A DNA stretch of 64,000 nt, from assembly GCF_901827155.1 (NCBI RefSeq), contig NZ_LR594659.1, positions 4,916,501 through 4,980,500 on the forward strand, given 5' to 3'. The notes beneath the pieces were generated by a model. That model was not told the origin of the DNA, made no database searches, and was given only the letters and a program-made list of their open reading frames with translations. Position 1 is the first letter of the stretch, and every line of letters starts with the position of its first letter. This document shows positions 18,415-27,884 of this stretch, one piece after another. A program made the translations under genes and the position numbers. This DNA comes from Variovorax sp. PBL-H6. Lineage in GTDB: Bacteria > Pseudomonadota > Gammaproteobacteria > Burkholderiales > Burkholderiaceae_C.

Positions 18415-19758
18415 GTGGACCACCAACCCGTATCCAAGCCCTTCTACAAGTCCCTGTACTTCCAGGTCATCACCGCGATCGTCGTCGGCGTTCTGCTGGG
18501 CCATTTCTACCCGCAGACCGGCGCGGCCATGAAGCCGCTGGGCGACGGCTTCATCAAGCTGATCAAGATGATCATCGCGCCGATCATCTTCTGCACCGTG
18601 GTGGTCGGCATCGCCGGCATGGAAGACATGAAGAAGGTCGGCAAGACCGGTGGCCTGGCGCTGCTGTACTTCGAGATCGTGAGCAGCATCGCCCTCCTGG
18701 TCGGGCTCCTCATCATCAACATCGTGCGGCCGGGTGCCGGCATGAACATCGATGTGAGCCAGCTCGACACCAAGGCGATCGCCGCCTATACGGCGCCGGG
18801 ACAGATGCAGGGTACGGTCGACTTCCTGCTGCACGTGATTCCGAGCACGGTGGTCGATGCCTTCGCCAAGGGCGAGATCCTGCAGGTGCTGCTGTTCGCC
18901 GTGATGTTCGGCTTCGCGCTGCACAAGTTCGGCGGGCGCGGCACGCTGGTGTTCGACTTCATCGAGAAGTTCTCTCACGTGCTGTTCGTCATCGTCGGCT
19001 ACATCATGAAGGTGGCGCCCATCGGTGCCTTCGGTGCGATGGCGTTCACCATCGGCAAGTACGGCGTCGGCTCGCTGCTGCAGCTGGGCCAGCTGATGGC
19101 AACCTTCTACGCCACCTGCCTGCTCTTCATCTTCGTGGTTCTCGGCAGCATCGCGCGGGCGCATGGCTTCAGCATCTGGAAGTTCATCAAGTACATCAAG
19201 GAGGAGCTGCTGATCGTGCTGGGCACGTCCTCCAGCGAATCGGTGCTGCCGCGCATGATGGCCAAGCTCGAGAACCTGGGCGCCAAGAAGTCGGTGGTCG
19301 GCCTGGTCATCCCGACCGGCTACTCCTTCAACCTCGACGGCACCTCGATCTACCTGACGATGGCGGCCGTGTTCATCGCCCAGGCCACCAACACCGACAT
19401 GACCTTGATGCAGCAGATCACCCTGCTGCTGGTGCTGCTGCTGACCTCCAAGGGCGCGGCCGGCGTGACCGGCAGCGGCTTCATCGTGCTGGCAGCCACC
19501 CTGTCGGCGGTGGGGCACGTGCCGGTGGCAGGGCTGGCGCTGATCCTGGGCATCGACCGCTTCATGTCGGAGGCGCGCGCACTGACGAACCTGATCGGCA
19601 ACGGCGTCGCCACGGTCGTGGTTGCCAAGTGGACCAATGACCTCGACACGGTCCGCATGAAGCAAGTCCTGAACAGCGAGGCGCCCGCCGATTCCGACGC
19701 GCCCGAGGCCGTGCTGGACCAGGTCGAAACCCACATGCCCGTGGCGCCGGCGCGCTGA
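18415..19758 (+). CDS. dctA: C4-dicarboxylate:cation symporter DctA
   Basis: A 447-residue inner-membrane transporter of the glutamate/dicarboxylate symporter family with about eight membrane helices plus hairpins. Family marks include [18 protein letters not shown], the serine-rich hairpin [26 protein letters not shown] and [19 protein letters not shown]. It imports succinate, fumarate and malate with protons or sodium. It starts at GTG behind TAGGAGACC. I looked for a sigma-54 -24/-12 promoter (GG-N10-GC) just upstream and found none convincing, although the dctBD sensor genes are 8-9 kb downstream. Confidence 0.96.
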   Translation: MDHQPVSKPFYKSLYFQVITAIVVGVLLGHFYPQTGAAMKPLGDGFIKLIKMIIAPIIFCTVVVGIAGMEDMKKVGKTGGLALLYFEIVSSIALLVGLLIINIVRPGAGMNIDVSQLDTKAIAAYTAPGQMQGTVDFLLHVIPSTVVDAFAKGEILQVLLFAVMFGFALHKFGGRGTLVFDFIEKFSHVLFVIVGYIMKVAPIGAFGAMAFTIGKYGVGSLLQLGQLMATFYATCLLFIFVVLGSIARAHGFSIWKFIKYIKEELLIVLGTSSSESVLPRMMAKLENLGAKKSVVGLVIPTGYSFNLDGTSIYLTMAAVFIAQATNTDMTLMQQITLLLVLLLTSKGAAGVTGSGFIVLAATLSAVGHVPVAGLALILGIDRFMSEARALTNLIGNGVATVVVAKWTNDLDTVRMKQVLNSEAPADSDAPEAVLDQVETHMPVAPAR

Positions 19759-19800
19759 AGCGGTTCCCATGCTTCCCATGCATGTACGGAGCAGCCGACC

Positions 19801-21135
19801 ATGAACCATCCCGTACAGAGGCACCGAGTCGTCATCGTGGGCGGCGGCGCCGGCGGCCTGGAGCTGGCGACCCGCCTCGGCGATACGCTGGGCAAGCGCG
19901 GCATGGCGGACGTCACGCTCGTCGACAAGCATCGCACCCACGTGTGGAAGCCCAAGCTGCACGAGATCGCCTCCGGCAGCATGGACATGAGCGCGCACGA
20001 GGTCGACTACCTCGCACAGGCGCACTGGCACCGCTTCCGCTTCCGGCTCGGCGAGCTGACGGGCATCGACCGCGAGCAGCGCGAAGTGCGCGTTGCGCCC
20101 TACCTCGACGACGAGGGCCGGCTGGTCACGCCGGCACGCGCCTTCGGGTATGACACGCTGGTGGTCGCCATCGGCAGCCTGAGCAACGACTTCGGCACGC
20201 CCGGCGTGCGCGAGCATGCGCTGCGGCTCGAGTCGAAGGCGGACGCCCAGCGCTTTCACCAGCGCATGGTCAACGCCTGCATCCGGGCGCATGCGCAGAC
20301 CACGCCGCTGCGGCCCGAGCAGCTGCACGTGGCGATCATCGGCGCGGGCGCGACCGGCGTCGAGCTGGCGGCCGAGCTGCATCGCACCACGCGCGAGGTC
20401 ATCGCCTACGGGCTCGATCGCGTGGACGCCGAGAAGGACATCCAGGTCAGCGTGATCGAGGCCGCCGACCGCGTGCTGCCCGCGCTGCCGCCGCGCATGT
20501 CGGCGGCCACCGAGGCGCTCCTGCGCAAGCTGGGCGTGGACGTGCACACCTCCGCCAAGGTGGCCGAGGTGCTGCCCGAGGGCGTTCGCCTGGCGGATGG
20601 CCGCACGCTGCCGGCCGAGCTGGTGGTCTGGGCCGCAGGGGTGAAGGCCGCCGACTTCATGCAGGACATCGCGGGGCTCGAGACCAATCGCAGCAACCAG
20701 CTCGCGGTGCTGCCGACACTGCAGACCACACGCGATGCAGACATCTTCGCCATCGGCGATTGCGCGGCCTGCGAGTGGCCCGAGGCCAACGGCGGCAAGG
20801 GTGGCCTGGTGCCCCCACGCGCGCAAGCGGCGCACCAGCAGGCCTCGCACGTGGCCGCGCAGATCCGCCGGCGCATGGCCGGCAAGGCGCTCAAGCCCTA
20901 CCGCTACCGGGACTTCGGCTCGCTCGTGTCGCTCGGCGAGTTCAGCACCGTGGGCAACATGATGGGTGGCCTGATCGGCGGCAGCCTGATGGTCGAGGGG
21001 CTCTTCGCCCGGCTCATGTACATGTCGCTCTACAAGATGCACGAGCTGGCGCTGCACGGCACCGTCAAGGTCTCTCTCGACTCGCTCGCCCGACTCATCA
21101 CGCGGCGCACGGAACCCCACGTCAAGCTGCATTGA
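19801..21135 (+). CDS. ndh: Type II NADH dehydrogenase / FAD-dependent oxidoreductase
   Basis: A 444-residue flavoprotein. The N-terminal FAD site is VVIVGGGAGGLELATRLG and the NAD site is VAIIGAGATGVELAAEL (about residues 178-195). FAIGDCAAC binds the flavin tail, and a C-terminal hydrophobic region probably sits on the inner face of the membrane. This matches non-proton-pumping NADH:quinone reductase (Ndh-2), which passes NADH electrons to quinone. It is followed 12 bases later by phaC. Confidence 0.9.
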   Translation: MNHPVQRHRVVIVGGGAGGLELATRLGDTLGKRGMADVTLVDKHRTHVWKPKLHEIASGSMDMSAHEVDYLAQAHWHRFRFRLGELTGIDREQREVRVAPYLDDEGRLVTPARAFGYDTLVVAIGSLSNDFGTPGVREHALRLESKADAQRFHQRMVNACIRAHAQTTPLRPEQLHVAIIGAGATGVELAAELHRTTREVIAYGLDRVDAEKDIQVSVIEAADRVLPALPPRMSAATEALLRKLGVDVHTSAKVAEVLPEGVRLADGRTLPAELVVWAAGVKAADFMQDIAGLETNRSNQLAVLPTLQTTRDADIFAIGDCAACEWPEANGGKGGLVPPRAQAAHQQASHVAAQIRRRMAGKALKPYRYRDFGSLVSLGEFSTVGNMMGGLIGGSLMVEGLFARLMYMSLYKMHELALHGTVKVSLDSLARLITRRTEPHVKLH

Positions 21136-21147
21136 GCAGCCACGCCC

Positions 21148-22617
21148 ATGACCCGACCTTCACCCGATTTCGATGCGAACGCGTGGCTGCAAGCCTGGCA
21201 GCAGGGGCTGTCGCAAGGCCATGTCCAGTTCGGCACATGGATGCGCAGCGCACTGGAGGCCGCGCCCTTCGACGTGCGCGCCAAGGCACAGATGGACTTT
21301 GCGCTGCGCCAGGTGGTCGATGCGATGAACCCGGCCAACTGCCTCACCACCAACCCCGAGGCGATGCAGGCCGCGCTCGACAGCGGCGGCGCGAGCCTGG
21401 TCGAAGGCGCGTCCCTCTTCCTTGCGGACCTGGCGAAGGGCCGTATCTCGATGTCGGACGATCAGGCCTTCGAGGTCGGCCGCAACGTCGCGACCAGCCC
21501 GGGCAGCGTGGTGTTCGAGAACGAGCTCATGCAGCTGGTGCAATACACGCCGTCCACGGCGAAGGTGCACAAGCGTCCGCTGGTCATCGTGCCGCCTTGC
21601 ATCAACAAGTTCTACATCCTCGACCTGCAGCCGGCGAACTCGCTGGTCGCCCATGCGGTGGCGCAAGGGCACACGGTGTTTCTCGTGTCGTGGCGCAATG
21701 TCTCGGCCGAGCAAGGCCATCTCCGCTGGGACGACTACATCGAGCAGGGCGTGCTGCGCGCGCTCGGGGTCGCGCGCGGCGTGGCGCGTTCGGACAAGGT
21801 CAACACGCTGGGCTTCTGCATCGGCGGCACGCTGCTCGCGAGCGCGCTTGCCGTGGCAGCCGGGCGCGGCGAGAAGCCGGCCGCCAGCGTCACGCTGCTG
21901 ACGGCGATGCTCGACTTCTCGGACACCGGCGAACTCGGACTCATGGTCGACGAAGCCATGGTGGCCACGCGCGAAGCGACCATCGGCCGCGGCGGGCTTC
22001 TCAAGGGCCGCGAGCTCGCGACCGTGTTCGCAGCGCTGCGCGCCAACGACCTCATCTGGCCCTACGTGGTCAACAGCTATCTCAAGGGCAAGGCGCCGCC
22101 GGCCTTCGACCTGCTGTACTGGAACGGCGACGACACCAACCTGCCGGGGCCCATGTATTGCTGGTACCTGCGCAACACCTACCTGGAGAACAAGCTTCGC
22201 GAGCCGGGCGGTACGGTGCAGTGCGGGGTGCCGGTGGACTTGTCGCGCATCGACGCGCCGGCCTTCGTCTACGCCTCGCGCGAAGACCATATCGTTCCGT
22301 GGAAGACCGCCTATGCCGGCACGCGGCTGCTCGGCGGAGAAACCCGCTTCGTGCTCGGGGCCAGCGGCCACATCGCCGGGGTGATCAACCCGCCCGCGAA
22401 GAAGAAGCGCAACCACTGGGTCGGTGATCTCGCTGCCGATGCCGGCGCGTGGCTCGACGGCGCGCAAAGCGTCGAGGGCAGCTGGTGGCCCGCCTGGTGC
22501 GACTGGCTCGCCGCGCATGCCGGCGTAAAAGTCGCCGCGCGCAGCGCATTGGGCAGCGCCGAATTCCCCGCGATCGAGCCCGCGCCCGGGCGCTATGTCA
22601 AAGAAAAGGCGGCCTGA
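21148..22617 (+). CDS. phaC: Short class I-like polyhydroxyalkanoate synthase
   Basis: A 489-residue enzyme that polymerises (R)-3-hydroxyacyl-CoA. The catalytic triad is visible: Cys224 in GFCIGGT (lipase-box-like), Asp380 in SREDHIVPW and His408 in ASGHIAGV. Class I synthases are usually about 560-590 residues with the Cys near 319. Here the N-terminal domain is about 90 residues shorter, and the ndh stop lies just 12 bases upstream, so no longer start is possible. It probably forms an operon with phaA and phaB. Activity on short-chain substrates is expected by analogy. Confidence 0.92.
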   Translation: MTRPSPDFDANAWLQAWQQGLSQGHVQFGTWMRSALEAAPFDVRAKAQMDFALRQVVDAMNPANCLTTNPEAMQAALDSGGASLVEGASLFLADLAKGRISMSDDQAFEVGRNVATSPGSVVFENELMQLVQYTPSTAKVHKRPLVIVPPCINKFYILDLQPANSLVAHAVAQGHTVFLVSWRNVSAEQGHLRWDDYIEQGVLRALGVARGVARSDKVNTLGFCIGGTLLASALAVAAGRGEKPAASVTLLTAMLDFSDTGELGLMVDEAMVATREATIGRGGLLKGRELATVFAALRANDLIWPYVVNSYLKGKAPPAFDLLYWNGDDTNLPGPMYCWYLRNTYLENKLREPGGTVQCGVPVDLSRIDAPAFVYASREDHIVPWKTAYAGTRLLGGETRFVLGASGHIAGVINPPAKKKRNHWVGDLAADAGAWLDGAQSVEGSWWPAWCDWLAAHAGVKVAARSALGSAEFPAIEPAPGRYVKEKAA

Positions 22618-22665
22618 GCCCAGGCCACCTGCCCTCCCTTCACATCAACCCCCAAGGAGATTTCT

Positions 22666-23850
22666 ATGTCAGACGAGATCGTGATCGTGGCCGCGCAACG
22701 CACGGCGGTCGGCAAGTTCGGCGGCGCGCTCGCCGGCACCGCCGCCCCGGACCTGGGCGCGCACGTGGTGAAGGGCCTCCTCGCCAAGGCCGGCGTGCCG
22801 GGCGATGCCGTGTCCGAGGTGATCATGGGCCAGGTGCTCGCAGCCGGATCGGGCCAGAACCCGGCGCGGCAGACGGTCATCAAGGCGGGGCTGCCGATCG
22901 GCGTGCCGGGGCTCACCATCAACAAGGTGTGCGGTTCAGGCCTGAAGGCCGTGATGCTCGCTGCGCAGGCCGTGAAATGCGGCGACGCCGAGATCGTGGT
23001 GGCCGGCGGCCAGGAGAACATGAGCGCGGCGCCGCACGTGCTGCCCAACTCGCGCAACGGCCAGCGCATGGGCGACTGGAAGCTGGTCGACAGCATGATC
23101 GTCGACGGCCTGTGGGACGTCTACAACCAGTACCACATGGGCACCACGGCCGAGAACGTGGCAAAGAAGTACGGCATCAGCCGCGAGATGCAGGACGCGC
23201 TTGCGCTGGCCTCGCAGCAGAAGGCCGCCGCCGCGCAGGACGCGGGTCGTTTCGACGACGAGATCCTGCCCTTCAGCATTTCGCAGAAGAAGGGCGACCC
23301 GATCGTGTTCGCGGCCGACGAGTTCGTGAACCGCAAGACCAACGCCGATGCGCTCGCCGCGCTCCGCCCCGCGTTCGACAAGGCCGGCTCCGTGACGGCA
23401 GGCAATGCCTCGGGCCTGAACGACGGCGCTGCCGCGGTGCTGGTGATGTCGGCCTCGCGCGCCGCCGCGCTCGGGCTGCAGCCGCTGGCGGTGATCCGCG
23501 CCTATGCGAGTGCCGGGCTCGACCCGTCGCTCATGGGCATGGGCCCCGTGCCCGCCTCTCAGCTGGCACTGAAGAAGGCCGGCTGGAAGGCGCAGGACCT
23601 CGACCTGATGGAGATCAACGAGGCCTTCGCGGCGCAGGCCTGCGCGGTGAACCGCGAGATGGACTGGGACACCAGCCGCATCAACGTCAACGGCGGCGCC
23701 ATCGCCATCGGCCATCCGATCGGCGCCTCCGGCTGCCGCGTGCTGGTGACCCTGCTGCACGAGATGCGCCGCCGCGGCGCCAACAAGGGCCTGGCGTCGC
23801 TGTGCATCGGCGGCGGCATGGGCGTCGCGCTGGCGGTCGAGCGTGCTTGA
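22666..23850 (+). CDS. phaA: Acetyl-CoA acetyltransferase (beta-ketothiolase)
   Basis: A 394-residue thiolase, the standard family length. The acyl-accepting Cys89 is in NKVCGSGLKAV, the catalytic His is in GGAIAIGHPIGASGCR, and the second Cys is in SLCIGGGMG. It condenses two acetyl-CoA to acetoacetyl-CoA, the first step of PHB synthesis. CAAGGAGAT precedes the ATG. Placement between phaC and the acetoacetyl-CoA reductase supports a biosynthetic rather than degradative role. Confidence 0.96.
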   Translation: MSDEIVIVAAQRTAVGKFGGALAGTAAPDLGAHVVKGLLAKAGVPGDAVSEVIMGQVLAAGSGQNPARQTVIKAGLPIGVPGLTINKVCGSGLKAVMLAAQAVKCGDAEIVVAGGQENMSAAPHVLPNSRNGQRMGDWKLVDSMIVDGLWDVYNQYHMGTTAENVAKKYGISREMQDALALASQQKAAAAQDAGRFDDEILPFSISQKKGDPIVFAADEFVNRKTNADALAALRPAFDKAGSVTAGNASGLNDGAAAVLVMSASRAAALGLQPLAVIRAYASAGLDPSLMGMGPVPASQLALKKAGWKAQDLDLMEINEAFAAQACAVNREMDWDTSRINVNGGAIAIGHPIGASGCRVLVTLLHEMRRRGANKGLASLCIGGGMGVALAVERA

Positions 23851-23907
23851 CGCGCACCCCGCAGTGGTTCAAGAGGATCTTTTTATTTCATGACAAGGAG
23901 AAAGCAG

Positions 23908-24660
23908 ATGAGCGAGAAGCAGCAGAAGGTGGTCCTGGTCACCGGCGGCATGGGTGGGCTGGGCGAAACGATCTCCACCAAGATGGTCGACGCGGGCTAC
24001 AAGCTCGCCGTGACCTATTCGCCGGGCAACAAGTCGCACGCCGACTGGGTGGCGCAGATGGCGCAGCGCGGCTACGAGATCGTGGCCGTGCCGTGCGACG
24101 TGGCGGACTTCGATTCGTGCGCGAGTGCCGTGTCGCAGGTGCAGGAGCAACTGGGCCCGGTCGACGTGCTGGTCAACAACGCCGGCATCACGCGCGACAT
24201 GACTTTCAAGAAGATGGACCGCATCAACTGGGACGCGGTGCTGCGCACCAACCTCGACAGCCTGTTCAACATGAGCAAGCAGGTGGCCGACGGCATGGTG
24301 GACCGCGGCTGGGGCCGCGTCATCAACGTGTCTTCGGTGAACGGCTCCAAGGGCGCCTTCGGCCAGACCAACTACTCGGCAGCCAAGGCGGGTGTGCATG
24401 GCTTCACCAAGGCCCTGGCGCTGGAGGTGGCAAAGAAGGGCGTGACCGTGAACACCATCTCGCCCGGCTACATCGGCACGAAGATGGTCACGGCCATTCC
24501 GAAGGAGGTGCTCGACAGCAAGATCCTGCCGCACATCCCCGTCGGCCGCCTCGGCAAGCCCGAGGAAGTGGCGGGCCTGATCATCTACCTCGCCTCGGAA
24601 GAGGCGGCGTTCGTGACCGGTGCCAACATCGCCATCAATGGCGGCCAGCACATGCAATGA
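23908..24660 (+). CDS. phaB: Acetoacetyl-CoA reductase
   Basis: A 250-residue short-chain dehydrogenase: the NADPH-binding TGGMGGLGE, LVNNAGITRD, and the catalytic Ser-Tyr-Lys in SSVNGSKGAFGQTNYSAAK. SPGYIGTKMV is characteristic of PhaB. It reduces acetoacetyl-CoA to (R)-3-hydroxybutyryl-CoA using NADPH. The ATG at 23908 is chosen because AAGGAG lies nine bases upstream; an ATG at 23890 would sit in front of that ribosome site. Confidence 0.95.
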   Translation: MSEKQQKVVLVTGGMGGLGETISTKMVDAGYKLAVTYSPGNKSHADWVAQMAQRGYEIVAVPCDVADFDSCASAVSQVQEQLGPVDVLVNNAGITRDMTFKKMDRINWDAVLRTNLDSLFNMSKQVADGMVDRGWGRVINVSSVNGSKGAFGQTNYSAAKAGVHGFTKALALEVAKKGVTVNTISPGYIGTKMVTAIPKEVLDSKILPHIPVGRLGKPEEVAGLIIYLASEEAAFVTGANIAINGGQHMQ

Positions 24661-24670
24661 GCGGACGACC

Positions 24671-25324
24671 ATGATCCTCAAGAATGGCATCGATCAGGCC
24701 GCATTGATCAACCAGTTCGCGGAAGCCTCCGCCAGGCAAGGCGAGGCCGTGCGCAAGGCGGTGCACGAGGCCACGCTCAAGGCGCTGCAGGGCCGCGAGC
24801 TCACGCTGGCGAACATTCGGCAGGTGCTGGGCACGGTCACCGAGGCGGCCTCGGCGGGCGCTGCCGGCAGCAAGTTGCCCACGCCCGATGTCGAGGCGCT
24901 GCTGACGAAGGCCTTTGCCGGCATGGATGGCGCGATGGAGCAGGCGGTGCTGGCCAACCAGCGCGCGCTGCAGCAGCTGGTCGACCAGGGCGCGAACCTG
25001 CGCGAGACGCAGCTCAAGAAGGCGCTCGCCGACCTCGAGAAGATGGAGGAGACGCTGTTCGCCAGCGTACGCAAGGCGGCGCCGGCCGACGGTCCGTGGA
25101 GCGGTGTCTTCGAGGCGATGCAGCCGAAGAGCACCGGCACCGGCGCGCGCGCCAGCGCGGCGCTCGAGCAACTGGTGGAAGACACGCAGAAGAGCCTGCG
25201 CGACGGCCGCGAGATGGGTCTGCGCGCTTCGCAGGCGCTCATCGACAGCTACTCGACCCTGGTCAGCGGCGTGCTCATCGGCATGTCGGAAGCGCTGAAG
25301 CAGGGCGGCACGGCGAAGCCATGA
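24671..25324 (+). CDS. DUF6781-like protein, possible PHA granule-associated protein
   Basis: A 217-residue, almost wholly helical protein, rich in Ala, Leu, Gln, Glu and Lys, with no membrane segment or signal. The repeated amphipathic helices (for example QLKKALADLEKMEETLF and LVEDTQKSLRDGREMG) look like those of phasins. It resembles DUF6781-family proteins as I remember them. It starts 10 bases after phaB, so it is probably co-transcribed with phaCAB. A phasin-like or granule-binding role is an inference from composition and position; no biochemical function is established. Confidence 0.7.
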   Translation: MILKNGIDQAALINQFAEASARQGEAVRKAVHEATLKALQGRELTLANIRQVLGTVTEAASAGAAGSKLPTPDVEALLTKAFAGMDGAMEQAVLANQRALQQLVDQGANLRETQLKKALADLEKMEETLFASVRKAAPADGPWSGVFEAMQPKSTGTGARASAALEQLVEDTQKSLRDGREMGLRASQALIDSYSTLVSGVLIGMSEALKQGGTAKP

Positions 25325-25370
25325 CCCACGCCGGCGGCCGCCGCGCCGCCGCCGGCACCAAAGGAACCTG

Positions 25371-26795
25371 ATGGATGCCCTGATCCTCGCCCGCATGCAG
25401 TTCGCGGCCAACATCACCTTCCACATCCTGTTTCCCACGATCAGCATCGCCCTGGGCTGGCTGCTGCTGTTCCTGCGCTGGCGCTGGCTGCGTGCGCGCC
25501 GCGCCGACGCCGTGCTGGCGCAAGGCTGGCTCGACGCCTACCGTTTCTGGACCAAGGTGTTCGCGCTGAGCTTCGCACTCGGCGTGGTCAGCGGCATCAC
25601 CATGAGCTTCCAGTTCGGCACCAACTGGCCGGGCTTCATGGAGCGGGTGGGCAACGTGGCGGGGCCGCTGCTGGGCTACGAGGTGCTCACGGCCTTCTTC
25701 CTGGAAGCGGGCTTTCTCGGAGTGATGCTCTTCGGCCACGGCAAGGTGGGCGAGCGCGTCCACCTGCTGTCGACCTTCATGGTGGCCTTCGGCACCACGC
25801 TCTCGGCCTTCTGGATCCTGGCGCTCAACTCGTGGATGCAGACGCCCGCGGGCCACGAGATCGTGGACGGCGAGTTCCATGTCGCGAGCTGGGTGGCGGT
25901 GGTGTTCAACCCTTCGTTCCCGTACCGCTTCGCGCACATGCTGCTGGCCTCGGCGCTGACCTGCGCCTTCCTGCTGATCGGCCTGTCGGCCTGGCAGGTG
26001 CTGCGCGGCGTGGGACAGCGCAGCGCGGCACGCGTGATGCGCGTGGGGCTCACGCTGGCAGCGGTGGCGATCCCGCTGCAGATCGTGGTGGGCGACATGC
26101 ATGGGCTCAACACGCTGAAGCACCAGCCCGCCAAGATCGCCGCGATGGAAGGCGTGTGGGAGACCGCGCGCGGCGTGCCGCTGCTGCTGTTCGCGCTTCC
26201 GGATGCCGAGTCGCGCAGCAACCGCTTCGAGGTCGCGGTGCCGAAGGTCGCGAGCCTGATCCTCACGCACGAGGCCGATGGCGAGATCCGCGGGCTCAAC
26301 GACTTCGCCGGTGCGCATCCGCCGCCGCTGCCGATGTTCTTCGCCTTTCGCATCATGGTCGGCGTGGGCATGCTGATGCTGGCCACGAGCTGGCTGGGCT
26401 GGTGGTCGTATCGCCGTGCGCGATGGCAGCCGGCGCTGCTGCCGCGCGCACTGCTGTGGCTGTTCGCGGGGATGACCTTCTCGGGCTGGGTGGCCACGGT
26501 GGCGGGCTGGTACGTCACCGAGATCGGCCGCCAGCCCTACATCGTCTACGGCCTGGTGCGCACGGCGGACGTGGTGTCGAAGGTACCGTCCGCGATGATC
26601 GGGCTCACGCTGGCGCTCTATGTCGCGCTCTACCTTGCGCTCATCGTGGCCTACGTCGCGGTGCTCAAGTACATGGCCGAGAAGCCCGAGGAGGTGCTGG
26701 CGGGCGAAGCCGCAGAGCGCGCGGCGACGCCTGCGGGCGCGATCACCGCCATCACTCCCATCACTTCACCCGCAATCGAGGGAGGCCGGGCATGA
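25371..26795 (+). CDS. cydA: Cytochrome bd-type ubiquinol oxidase subunit I
   Basis: A 474-residue membrane protein with about nine helices. Heme-ligand and quinol-site regions are recognisable: the N-terminal RMQFAANITFHILFP (ligand His), the GDMHG region, and WYVTEIGRQPYIVYG. The length, shorter than E. coli CydA (522), matches the short-Q-loop, cyanide-insensitive (CIO) branch. It oxidises ubiquinol and reduces oxygen without proton pumping. The stop codon overlaps the cydB start (ATGA). Confidence 0.95.
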   Translation: MDALILARMQFAANITFHILFPTISIALGWLLLFLRWRWLRARRADAVLAQGWLDAYRFWTKVFALSFALGVVSGITMSFQFGTNWPGFMERVGNVAGPLLGYEVLTAFFLEAGFLGVMLFGHGKVGERVHLLSTFMVAFGTTLSAFWILALNSWMQTPAGHEIVDGEFHVASWVAVVFNPSFPYRFAHMLLASALTCAFLLIGLSAWQVLRGVGQRSAARVMRVGLTLAAVAIPLQIVVGDMHGLNTLKHQPAKIAAMEGVWETARGVPLLLFALPDAESRSNRFEVAVPKVASLILTHEADGEIRGLNDFAGAHPPPLPMFFAFRIMVGVGMLMLATSWLGWWSYRRARWQPALLPRALLWLFAGMTFSGWVATVAGWYVTEIGRQPYIVYGLVRTADVVSKVPSAMIGLTLALYVALYLALIVAYVAVLKYMAEKPEEVLAGEAAERAATPAGAITAITPITSPAIEGGRA

Positions 26796-27796
26796 CCGCG
26801 ATGAGCTTCGACGCCGCGCTGCCGGTGATCTTCATGGTGCTGATGGGCGTGTCGATGCTGGTCTACGTGGTCAGCGACGGCTACGACCTCGGCGTGGGCA
26901 TGCTCATGCACCGCGCCACCGACGCCGAGAAGGACGTGATGGTCGCCTCCATCGGGCCCTTCTGGGACGCCAACGAGACCTGGCTGGTGCTGGGCGTGGG
27001 CATCCTGCTGGTCGCCTTCCCCAAGGCGCATGGCCTGGTGCTCGGCGAGCTCTACCTGCCGGTGGCGCTGATGCTCGTCGGCCTGATGCTGCGCGGCGTG
27101 GCCTTCGACTTCCGCGTGAAGGCGCGCGACAGCCACAAGCGCACCTGGGACCGGCTCTTCTTCGCCGGCTCCACGCTGGCCTCGATGGCGCAGGGCTGGA
27201 TGCTCGGGCGCTACGTCAGCGGCTTCGGCGCCGGCTGGAACTACCCGGTGTTCGCCGCGGCCATCGCGCTGGCACTGCCGATGGCCTATGTGCTGATGGG
27301 CGCGACCTGGCTCGTCATGAAGACCGAGGGCGCGCTGCAGGAGCGCGCCGTGCAATGGGCACGCACCGCCTGGGCACCGATGGTCGCCGGCATGCTGCTG
27401 ATCTCGATGGCCACGCCCTGGGTCAGCCCCGAGGTGCGCGAGCGCTGGTTCGCGCTGCCCGGAATCCTGGCACTGGCCGCCATTCCGCTCATGACCGGCG
27501 TGGCGCTGCTCGCAGTGCGCAGCCTGCTGGACACGCGCATGGTGCGCGGGCCGCTGTGCTGGCTGCCTTTCGTGCTGCTCATCCTGGTGTTCGTGCTCGG
27601 CTTCCTGGGGCTGGCCTACAGCATCTTTCCCTACGTGGTGATCGGCCAACTCACGATCTGGCAGGCCGCGAGCAGCGCGCCGGCGCTCAAGGTGATCCTG
27701 ATAGGCGCCTGCATCTCGGTGCCGGCCATCGTGGGGTACACCGTGTTCTCCTACCGGGTCTTCCGCGGGAAGACCGGCGAACTGCGCTATGCCTGA
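26792..27796 (+). CDS. cydB: Cytochrome bd-type ubiquinol oxidase subunit II
   Basis: A 334-residue membrane protein with eight or nine helices. SDGYDLGVGML and SIGPFWDANETWLVLGVG are the conserved CydB blocks near the N-terminus. The start overlaps the cydA stop by four bases, showing tight coupling. I see no CydX/CydY-type small subunit reading frame in the 88 bases that follow before dctB. Confidence 0.95.
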   Translation: MTAMSFDAALPVIFMVLMGVSMLVYVVSDGYDLGVGMLMHRATDAEKDVMVASIGPFWDANETWLVLGVGILLVAFPKAHGLVLGELYLPVALMLVGLMLRGVAFDFRVKARDSHKRTWDRLFFAGSTLASMAQGWMLGRYVSGFGAGWNYPVFAAAIALALPMAYVLMGATWLVMKTEGALQERAVQWARTAWAPMVAGMLLISMATPWVSPEVRERWFALPGILALAAIPLMTGVALLAVRSLLDTRMVRGPLCWLPFVLLILVFVLGFLGLAYSIFPYVVIGQLTIWQAASSAPALKVILIGACISVPAIVGYTVFSYRVFRGKTGELRYA

Positions 27797-27884
27797 TCGC
27801 GCATGGGATCTGGCTGAACTGCGCAACGCGCGCCACCGGGCAGGCACCGATGCGGCCCACGCGGCCTTGTGCAATAACGGCTTC

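Noticed and set aside
18265..21132. A 955-codon open frame on the minus strand opposite dctA and ndh
   Set aside because: Composition is His/Asp/Gln-rich with no family motif. The opposite strand holds two clear genes in full.
27797..27884. A small CydX-type subunit after cydB
   Set aside because: No short frame with a membrane helix and ribosome site is present; the stretch reads as the dctB 5' region.
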